Of a stretch of 16,729 nucleotides of DNA, positions 11,945 to 16,729 are shown in pieces. The DNA lies in NCBI GenBank assembly GCA_964640435.1, contig CAZXFJ010000023.1, positions 1 to 16,729 of the forward strand. Direction: 5' to 3'. The notes under the pieces were generated by a model that did not search any database, was not told the origin of the DNA, and was given only the letters and a program-made list of their open reading frames with translations. The position numbers and the translations under genes are program-made. This stretch comes from GWA1-39-11 sp964640435. GTDB lineage: Bacteria > Patescibacteriota > Microgenomatia > Levybacterales > GWA1-39-11. Position 1 is the first letter of the stretch. Every line of letters starts with the position of its first letter.

Positions 11945-12324
11945 AGCTAAATTTTAATTCAATACTACTTTCAAGCGAAAATCACAAAAGATTAGTGGAT
12001 TTTTATTCTGAGGTTTTTGAGAAAAAACCCGAGATGGAAGATGAAACATACTCTGGTTTTCTTGTAGGAAGTTGCTTCATAAACATTGGGGCGCACGACA
12101 AAGTTAAGGGCAAAAGCCAAAACCCAGAAAGAATACTTTTTAATTTTGAGACAGATGATGTTAAGGGTGAGTTTGAAAGAATCAAGGAAATTGATGGAGT
12201 AGAAGTTGTTGCAGAACCATACCAACCATCTCCAGAATGGGATGGATGGATTGCAACCTTTGCTGATCCTGATGGTAACTACTTTCAACTCATGCCCCCT
12301 TGGGAAGAAGACGATAGAAATTAA
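11941..12324 (+). CDS. VOC-family (glyoxalase-fold) protein
   Basis: A 127-aa protein. FNSILLSSENHKRLVDFYSEVFEKKPEMEDETYSGFLVGSCFINIG (5-50) is the first half of the fold, and ERILFNFETDDVKGEFERIKEIDGVEVVAEPYQPSPEWDGWIATFADPDGNYFQLMPP (63-119) the second, with the FxDPDGNxxQLM ending. The metal-binding positions seem lost (Ser at the first, Gln at the last), so it is probably a binding protein rather than a metal enzyme. It overlaps the PhnB-like gene by 4 nt and shares one base with the AHSA1 gene start. Confidence 0.87.
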   Translation: MKLNFNSILLSSENHKRLVDFYSEVFEKKPEMEDETYSGFLVGSCFINIGAHDKVKGKSQNPERILFNFETDDVKGEFERIKEIDGVEVVAEPYQPSPEWDGWIATFADPDGNYFQLMPPWEEDDRN

Positions 12325-12764
12325 TGGACAATCAACAGCTCTCTCTCACAAGAACTTTTCATTCTCCAATTGAGCGCGTTTGGGACGCCTGGACAACTCC
12401 TGAAGGATGGGCTGAATGGTTTGGAAAACCTGGAAAAGTAAAAGAAGGATCTGTCGAAATGGAAGCTCGAGAAGGCGGAAAATGGAAATCAACCACAGCT
12501 TTTGACGGTGGGGAAATTACCTTTGCCGGAACTTTTACTGAATTTGATAAACCAAATAGGCTTGTTATGCGCTGGGAAAACCCTGAAGACCCAAGTGATC
12601 CTAATACAGAGGTTGTAACTGCAGCTTTTAAAGATATTGGAAATCATGAGACAGAAATGGAGTTTACCCAAAAAGGGAATCTGCCTCCAGAAGAATATGA
12701 CAAAGGTCTTCGAGACGGATGGACAGGATTTTTTAATGCTCTTGAAGAATATCTTACCCGTTAG
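12324..12764 (+). CDS. AHSA1-family SRPBCC-fold protein
   Basis: A 146-aa START/Bet v 1-like protein. LSLTRTFHSPIERVWDAWTTPEGWAEWFGKPG (6-37) is the signature of the activator-of-Hsp90-homolog-1-like group (TRxFxAPxExVWxAxTxPExLxxWWG); GGKWKSTTAF and EFDKPNRLVMRWENPED (70-91) and the final EEYDKGLRDGWTGFFNALEEYLTR helix (122-146) match too. The fold makes a deep ligand pocket; bacterial members bind small hydrophobic ligands or serve in stress responses, and are often next to PhnB-type genes, as here. It shares one base with the stop of the VOC gene (TAATG). Confidence 0.92.
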   Translation: MDNQQLSLTRTFHSPIERVWDAWTTPEGWAEWFGKPGKVKEGSVEMEAREGGKWKSTTAFDGGEITFAGTFTEFDKPNRLVMRWENPEDPSDPNTEVVTAAFKDIGNHETEMEFTQKGNLPPEEYDKGLRDGWTGFFNALEEYLTR

Positions 12765-12779
12765 CCTCAAAAAATACCT

Positions 12780-13652
12780 ATGCATTCACTAATTATTGTA
12801 AATCCTGTAAGTGGAGCAGGAAATAACAAGGACAGAAAAAAGGAAATTGAAAAAATTGCCTCAGGCCTTGGCTGGCATGGTCATATAGAGGAAACTGCGA
12901 AAAACATAACAGCGGACAAGATTGTAAAAAAGTATCTTAAAAAAGGAGTACGCCACATTATAGCTTGCGGAGGAGATGGAACAGTAATGGAAGCAGCAAG
13001 CGCACTAGTTGATAAAAATATACCCCTTTCGGTTGTACCTCTTGGAACAGGAAATATATTTGCGCTCAATCTAGGTATTTCGTCTGATATTAAATCTGCT
13101 TTAACTCAAGCAATGAAGGGAAAAGTTAAAAAAATTGACATGGGACTTGCTAACAAAACTTTTTTTGGAGTGAATGCTGGAATGGGATTTGATGCCGACA
13201 TGATGAAAATGGCAGAAAGAGATCAAAAAGATAAGCTTGGGCTTTTTGCATACATTCTTGCAGGGATAAAACTACTGCCTCGAAAAAGAGAATCGTTTAC
13301 AATTCTAATAGATGACAAAAAACCTTTTACCATAAAGGCGAGAAGTGTAATTATCGGAAATATGGAAAAAACTGCAGCAGGGATAAAGATAATCCCCGGC
13401 GCCAATCCAAAAAGCGGAGCGCTTAAGATAGGGATCATTAAATCTAAATACATTACCGACTGGTTAAATATTTTTATTAATGCACTGACTGGAAAAATTA
13501 ACAGGAGCTCCCATGTTGAATTGCTTTCGGGAAAACACATAGAAATAGTTCCAGGACGACCAATGCCATATCAGTGTGATGGAAATGTATTTTCTTCAAC
13601 AAAAAAACTCTCTATCGATATTTACCCTCAGGCACTTACTGTTAAATTCTAG
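12780..13652 (+). CDS. Diacylglycerol kinase family lipid kinase (DagK/YegS-like)
   Basis: A 290-aa soluble kinase. NPVSGAGNNKDRK (8-20) is the first nucleotide-binding loop; IACGGDGTVMEAASAL (61-76) contains the family GGDGT motif (64-68) and VPLGTGNIFALNLGI (86-100) the second nucleotide loop. The C-terminal beta-sandwich (about 110-290) ends in PYQCDGNVF, close to the conserved QxDGE motif, here DGN. DagK/YegS-like enzymes phosphorylate diacylglycerol or related lipids with ATP, recycling lipid head-group precursors. FFGVNAGMGFDADMMK (127-142) is the GxGxDA motif. The gene follows the AHSA1 gene after 15 nt with no clear promoter or Shine-Dalgarno, so it is likely in the same operon. Confidence 0.93.
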   Translation: MHSLIIVNPVSGAGNNKDRKKEIEKIASGLGWHGHIEETAKNITADKIVKKYLKKGVRHIIACGGDGTVMEAASALVDKNIPLSVVPLGTGNIFALNLGISSDIKSALTQAMKGKVKKIDMGLANKTFFGVNAGMGFDADMMKMAERDQKDKLGLFAYILAGIKLLPRKRESFTILIDDKKPFTIKARSVIIGNMEKTAAGIKIIPGANPKSGALKIGIIKSKYITDWLNIFINALTGKINRSSHVELLSGKHIEIVPGRPMPYQCDGNVFSSTKKLSIDIYPQALTVKF

Positions 13653-13658
13653 CCACCC

Positions 13659-13687
13659 TTGAAAAAACAACAATGCACGTTTAAAAT
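13659..13687 (+). promoter_or_regulatory. Promoter TTGAAA-17-TAAAAT
   Basis: A -35 TTGAAA (13659-13664) and -10 TAAAAT (13682-13687) are 17 nt apart; the -10 ends 10 nt before the ATG at 13698. Confidence 0.65.
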
Positions 13688-13697
13688 CTATTAACTC

Positions 13698-13970
13698 ATG
13701 TGCCGTAATATAAAAACATTATTTAATTTCGAACCTCATGCAACAAATGAGGAGGTCGAAGCTGCGGCGCTTCAATATGTAAGAAAAGTTTCAGGATTTA
13801 ACAAACCATCAGAAGTAAATGAACAAGCATTTAACGAAGCTGTTCACGAAATTTCACACATTACAGAACATTTACTTGATCATTTAAAAACTTCTGCGGA
13901 GCCTAAAAACCGCGAGATAGAAGCGGAAAAAGCCCACGAACGCGCTATTAAGCGCTTTGGAAAGAACTAA
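13698..13970 (+). CDS. DUF2277-family protein
   Basis: A 90-aa protein that matches DUF2277 from end to end: MCRNIKTLFNFEPHATNEEVEAAALQYVRKVSGFNKPSEVNEQAFNEAVHEI has the family's MCRNIKxLxNFxPPAT...ALQYVRKxSGxxxPS pattern, and the C-terminus (NREIEAEKAHERAIKRFGK) matches too. The function is unknown; the fold is probably a short helical bundle, as all of the sequence is helix-forming. Cys2 and the N-terminal CRNI motif are invariant in the family as I know it. It leads a pair with the RibD-like gene, which starts 1 nt after its stop. Confidence 0.93.
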   Translation: MCRNIKTLFNFEPHATNEEVEAAALQYVRKVSGFNKPSEVNEQAFNEAVHEISHITEHLLDHLKTSAEPKNREIEAEKAHERAIKRFGKN

Positions 13971-13971
13971 A

Positions 13972-14547
13972 ATGAGAAAAATAATAGTATTTAATATGAT
14001 TTCAGTTGATGGCTACTACGCAGGCCCTGATGGAAACATCGACTGGCACATGGTAGATGATGAATTTAACGAGTTTGCAATAGAACATACGGCAGAATTC
14101 GGAACACTAATCTTTGGCGCCACAACCTACAAAATTTTTGAAGAATTCTGGCCAAAAGCTTTAGTTGATCCAGCAACAAGCGAAGACGATCGAAAAGTAG
14201 CACAAATTATTGAAAATACTAAAAAAATTGTTTTCTCAAAAACCATTAAAGACCCTACCTGGAAAAATACGAAGGTTTTTGAAAAAATCACTCCAGAAAA
14301 TGTCATTGCATGGAAAGAAAAAGAAGATGGAGATGGTAAAAATGCTGCAATATTTGGAAGTGGAGAAATCGTTCAGCAGTTTGCAAATCTTGGGCTAATT
14401 GACGAATATCGTCTTATGGTAAATCCAATAATATTAGGTGAGGGAAAGCCCCTCTTTAAAGATGTTAAAGAAACCAGGCTTAATCTTTTAAAAACTCGTG
14501 AGTTTAAAAATGGAAATATTCTCCTTTATTATAGCCCTATAGTTTGA
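13972..14547 (+). CDS. RibD/dihydrofolate-reductase-like protein
   Basis: A 191-aa stand-alone protein of the RibD C-terminal/DHFR-like superfamily. IIVFNMISVDGYYAGPDGNIDWH (4-26) is the first strand and loop; TLIFGATTYKIFEEFWP (45-61) gives the helix with the ATTYxxFxxxWP pattern; AIFGSGEIVQQFANLGLIDEYRLMVNPIILGEGKPLF (126-162) is the NADP-binding Gly-rich loop and the last strands. Such proteins probably reduce a pterin- or flavin-like substrate with NADPH, but most members have no known substrate and no deaminase domain is attached here. I prefer the ATG at 13972; an in-frame TTG at 13957 would add five residues and overlap the DUF2277 gene. Confidence 0.9.
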   Translation: MRKIIVFNMISVDGYYAGPDGNIDWHMVDDEFNEFAIEHTAEFGTLIFGATTYKIFEEFWPKALVDPATSEDDRKVAQIIENTKKIVFSKTIKDPTWKNTKVFEKITPENVIAWKEKEDGDGKNAAIFGSGEIVQQFANLGLIDEYRLMVNPIILGEGKPLFKDVKETRLNLLKTREFKNGNILLYYSPIV

Positions 14548-14572
14548 TATTCTGCCACTAACTTAGTATAAT
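14544..14572 (+). promoter_or_regulatory. Promoter TTGATA-17-TATAAT
   Basis: A -35 TTGATA (14544-14549, one base from TTGACA) and a -10 TATAAT (14567-14572), spaced by 17 nt. The -10 ends 10 nt before the ATG at 14583. Confidence 0.75.
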
Positions 14573-14582
14573 TGCTTTCCTA

Positions 14583-15534
14583 ATGGAAGCACTTAAACAT
14601 ACTCCAATAAATGAGGCTCAAGTCCACAGAAATGGACTTCAACAACTTGCCGAAATAGCAAGGTTTCACTCAAACTTCAGAAGAAACCTTGAGCAAAGCA
14701 CTCAAGACGCTAATACAATTTCACTGGCTGAAAGTTTTTTTCATGACTTTCACAAAAAATCTCTTGATGATTTTCTATATAGAATTGGGTTTTTATCTCT
14801 TGATGAAGTGGACAAACCGACAACTCCAAATACAGCAGATGAGCGAGTAGGCACAGCGCTTTTTATGCCTTTTATAAAAAGGGTTGATGATATTATGGAC
14901 TCACCGACCTATCCTAGATTTTCCTCTACTGAGGCTTTCAAATCTCATTTACTTGATCAACCTGTCACCTTTGGCGAGCCACCAATCACGCTATCTGTTA
15001 CAGAATTAAAAAACCTTGTCATGCGACACTTTAACCCAGAAAAACAACAAGTCTTAGAAGATTATATAAATAGAGCTGCTGATTCACAATTTAGACATTC
15101 ACATCTGGGAGAACCTGGCACTTATGGGTACGACGATGTATTTAGATACAAAATAGAAACAACTGTAGAGTGGTTTGTTGCAGCAAGAAGACTTCTAAAC
15201 ATTCCCCCAGATCCCGGATTTCCCATGTTTTCTGCGCAACTTATAGATGATGCTGTNNNNNNNNNNGAGTTCTGATGCAAGAAATCATCACGTTAACATG
15301 TGGATAGGAACAGCCAGAGATACTGGAGAGTTGGATATCCTGCTTAGCGACACTAATAATCAAGAGGCAACAGGTAAACTTGCCAAGGTGAAAAGATTAT
15401 ACGAAGAAAGACAAGTTAGACATAGAATGCCACGAACCTATGAATTTTATATGGAACAAATTAACAAAGAGGTATCTCAAAAAAGATCAAGAGCAGCAAA
15501 AATGACTGTGGTAGCGTTTTCTAAACTTATTTAA
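14583..15534 (+). CDS. Unrecognised protein, possibly isoprenoid-synthase fold; interrupted by gap
   Basis: The reading frame from the ATG at 14583 reaches the 10-N gap (15257-15266) after 224 codons. After the gap, a different frame of about 88 codons (SSDARNHHVNMWIG to VVAFSKLI) runs to a TAA at 15534. If the true gap length is a multiple of three, the two parts join into one protein of about 315 aa. The first part is helical and contains DDIMD (102-106) after FIKRV, and 120 residues later QLIDDA (219-224) after YKIETTVEWFVAARRLL. Two Asp-rich helices at this distance resemble the DDxxD motifs of trans-isoprenyl diphosphate or phytoene synthases. I infer only a possible fold; the first motif is good, the second incomplete. 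It has a strong promoter. The stop overlaps the convergent peptidase gene by 8 nt. Confidence 0.6.
15257..15266. other. Assembly gap (10 N)
   Basis: A run of ten N of probably arbitrary length, inside a coding region. Reading frames on both sides join only if the true gap is a multiple of three. Confidence 0.95.
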
Positions 15535-15916
15535 TATAGCCCCTCGCAAACTCGTCAGCTTCTTTTTCTTGATTACGAATTTCCTGTTTTGACTGCCTTA
15601 TAAGAGTAGAGTTGCGATGTTTTAAAACAACATGACCTATTTCGTGTGCAATCGTGTATTTTATCTGGTGATCACTTTGTAAAAAGAGCTCGTCTGAAAG
15701 GAATATTAAATGCTGATCTTTTAAATCATTACCGGTAAAAGCAAAGCCGTAGGCATCTTCCATCGAAGAAACAAACCAGCAAGTAGATGTTATCTTTTCA
15801 ATTATCTCCTCGCCCATTAATGAAAGCACGTCACAAACATACTTTTGCATTCGCTTTGTGCCTACGAGTTTGCCACCAAAAGAATAATAAATCTCACGAG
15901 GGTCATTTTTTAACAT
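15527..15916 (-). CDS. ImmA/IrrE-like zinc metallopeptidase domain protein
   Basis: A 129-aa protein. TIAHEIGHVVLKH (88-100) contains the zinc-binding HEIGH (H91, E92, H95) and NQEKEADEFARGYI (115-128) supplies the third ligand, from the ExEADxFA motif of the ImmA/IrrE (M78) group. There is no DNA-binding domain, whereas many relatives have a helix-turn-helix before or after the peptidase. ImmA cleaves phage/ICE repressors and IrrE cleaves DdrO after DNA damage; the target here is unknown. YVCDVLSLMGEEIIEKITSTCWFVSSMEDAYGFAF (26-60) is a mixed region of unknown role. The gene follows the zinc-ribbon gene by 5 nt, so both are likely on one mRNA. Confidence 0.85.
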   Translation of the reverse strand: MLKNDPREIYYSFGGKLVGTKRMQKYVCDVLSLMGEEIIEKITSTCWFVSSMEDAYGFAFTGNDLKDQHLIFLSDELFLQSDHQIKYTIAHEIGHVVLKHRNSTLIRQSKQEIRNQEKEADEFARGYIK

Positions 15917-15921
15917 AAAAC

Positions 15922-16389
15922 CTATTCGAGGGTATCTGAGTCTGATTTTTTGCTTTTCTTCTTTTTCTCAATTACGATTGTCTCTTCTGGTTGTAACTCA
16001 ACGTTCTCAGCTTCAGCAACAACTGGAGCATCAACTATCTGGTCATTTCTTTTTTCGAGAAGAGATAAAATTTTATCTAATTTTGCATTAAGCGCTTCAA
16101 AGCGATCATCGCTTCTAGGTGCTGAGCTACGTCTTTCACCAAATCCACCTCTTTGAGGTCTATCATTTCTTCCTGATGATCCTGATCCACCATTAGCGTT
16201 TCTGAAACAATCGTTACAAAGAACTGGTTTTGAACCCGTTGGCTGAAATGGAACTTCACACTCACGACCACAGTTGCTACAAACAGCTTGAAACATTTGT
16301 CTATCTCCACGATTTCCACCAAAACCTCTTCCGCCACCTCGGCCGAAATCTTTTCTACCACCACGATTATCTCTGTTATTAAAACTCAT
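15922..16389 (-). CDS. Gly/Arg-rich CxxC-x17-CxxC zinc-ribbon protein
   Basis: A 155-aa protein common in Candidate Phyla Radiation genomes. Residues 1-30 are RG-rich (DNRGGRKDFGRGGGRGFGGNRGDRQ), like RNA-binding RGG tails. Residues 37-61 are the zinc ribbon: C37-x2-C40, then C58-x2-C61 after 17 residues, with the family's VPFQPTGSKPVLCNDCF pattern. C44 is an extra Cys. A second Gly/Arg/Ser-rich linker follows (66-93), then a helix (94-118, DRFEALNAKLDKILSLLEKR) that may be a short coiled coil, and a tail of acidic residues then Lys (KKKKSKKSDSD). It probably binds nucleic acid; the cellular role is unknown. The -10 lies 10 nt before the ATG. Confidence 0.9.
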   Translation of the reverse strand: MSFNNRDNRGGRKDFGRGGGRGFGGNRGDRQMFQAVCSNCGRECEVPFQPTGSKPVLCNDCFRNANGGSGSSGRNDRPQRGGFGERRSSAPRSDDRFEALNAKLDKILSLLEKRNDQIVDAPVVAEAENVELQPEETIVIEKKKKSKKSDSDTLE

Positions 16390-16399
16390 AAGATCAGTT

Positions 16400-16405
16400 A
16401 TTATA
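16400..16405 (-). promoter_or_regulatory. Extended -10 (TGG-TATAAT) of the zinc-ribbon gene
   Basis: Minus-strand TATAAT with TGG at 16406-16408; it ends 10 nt before the ATG at 16389. No -35 is visible, so the TGG may replace it. Confidence 0.7.
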
Positions 16406-16434
16406 CCATGCGAGACTCAAGATTGCTTGAGTGA

Positions 16435-16440
16435 TATAAT
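16435..16440 (+). promoter_or_regulatory. Extended -10 (TGA-TATAAT), leaderless start
   Basis: TGA at 16432-16434, TATAAT, then 6 nt to the ATG at 16447. It diverges from the zinc-ribbon promoter; the two -10 elements are 30 bp apart. Confidence 0.75.
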
Positions 16441-16446
16441 TAAAGC

Positions 16447-16729
16447 ATGCCCGAAGAAAAACGCGACATTCACCCAGAAGAACACATTTCAGATAGTGTT
16501 GCTCCAAAACTTAATTGGCTACGAGCCGGAGTATTAGGGGCAAATGATGGAATTGTATCAATCGCAGGACTTGTTGTAGGAGTTGCTAGTGCCACAAACA
16601 ACACTCAAATAATTATTACAGCAGGCATTGCTGGAATTATTGCAGGAGCTATATCAATGGCAGCAGGTGAGTATGTTTCTGTTAGCTCATCCCGTGATAC
16701 AGAAAGGGCTTTAATTGAAAAAGAAAAGT
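16447..16729 (+). CDS. VIT1/CCC1-family transporter, 5' part only
   Basis: The first 94 codons of a membrane protein cut by the window edge. The cytosolic start (PEEKRDIHPEEHISDS) leads to WLRAGVLGANDGIVSIAGLVVGVA (24-47), the first TM with the GANDGIVS motif of VIT1/CCC1 transporters, then a second TM (about 54-74) ending in AISMAAGEYVSVSSSRDTERALIEKEK, in which AGEYxSVxSQ is also conserved. VIT1/CCC1 proteins move Fe2+ and Mn2+ out of the cytosol, in plants into the vacuole. In bacteria they probably lower toxic metal levels. The cytoplasmic helical loop that follows TM2 begins at the window edge. The start is fixed by the extended -10. Confidence 0.93.
   Translation, partial: MPEEKRDIHPEEHISDSVAPKLNWLRAGVLGANDGIVSIAGLVVGVASATNNTQIIITAGIAGIIAGAISMAAGEYVSVSSSRDTERALIEKEK

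Noticed and set aside
13957..13971. TTG start at 13957 for the RibD-like gene
   Set aside because: It would lie inside the DUF2277 gene and adds residues not usual for the family; the ATG at 13972 is 1 nt after the stop.
14583..15534. A true frameshift in the gene at the N run
   Set aside because: The frame change occurs at an unresolved gap of unknown length, so no conclusion on gene decay is possible.
1..16729. CRISPR array, insertion sequence, prophage or integron
   Set aside because: No spaced direct repeats, transposase, integrase or terminal inverted repeats were seen in either strand.

Overview
The window looks like a chromosomal contig piece from a small-genome bacterium, most likely a Candidate Phyla Radiation (Patescibacteria) member; a Microgenomates-type lineage is my guess, not something the sequence proves. 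The reasons are: low GC; very small single-domain genes packed almost end to end; a Gly/Arg-rich protein with the CxxC-x17-CxxC zinc ribbon typical of these genomes (15922-16389); a tRNA gene without encoded CCA; TAA, TAG and TGA all used as stops; and an almost complete lack of Shine-Dalgarno sites. There is one assembly gap (10 N, 15257-15266).

Layout. 1-1260 (minus): a partial unknown gene, a probable 2-oxoglutarate/Fe(II) oxygenase-fold protein and tRNA-Asn. 1381-2506: an FNR-type flavin oxidoreductase converging on a four-helix membrane protein. 2507-2611: a divergent control region with two CRP/FNR-like palindromes. 2612-6129 (plus): an exported bactofilin-like membrane protein, an HIT-like protein, a Dabb protein, an unknown 125-aa protein, a DUF1801 protein, a MORN-repeat protein, a SET-domain protein and a Lys-rich 39-aa peptide. 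6133-6462 (minus): a pyrimidine-dimer glycosylase-family protein. 6520-7765: three VOC/PhnB proteins in a row. 7766-10903 (minus): a MacAB-type ABC export operon. 11071: a PUR-alpha-like nucleic-acid-binding protein. 11444-14547: PhnB, VOC, AHSA1, diacylglycerol-kinase-like, DUF2277 and RibD/DHFR-like genes. 14583-15534: a possible isoprenoid-synthase-fold protein cut by the gap. 15527-16389 (minus): an ImmA/IrrE-type metallopeptidase and the zinc-ribbon protein. 16447-end: the start of a VIT1/CCC1 transporter.

The strongest unifying signal is how transcription and translation start. Nearly every gene that begins a transcription unit has a -10 hexamer (TATAAT or a close variant, often preceded by TGn) exactly 6 nt before the start codon, which places the transcript's first base on the start codon. 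A second class has a -35 box and a 10-nt spacing. Inside operons, genes abut or overlap by 1-4 nt with no Shine-Dalgarno. The one clear exception is the PUR-alpha-like gene, which has a roughly 60-nt leader and a near-perfect Shine-Dalgarno. The leaderless rule also fixes several start codons (2506, 6520).

Functionally the window is an accessory set of small stress, detoxification and housekeeping proteins (five VOC-fold proteins, AHSA1, Dabb, DUF1801, DUF2277, RibD-like), plus an exporter, a DNA-repair protein and envelope proteins. I saw no mobile element, CRISPR array or phage gene.
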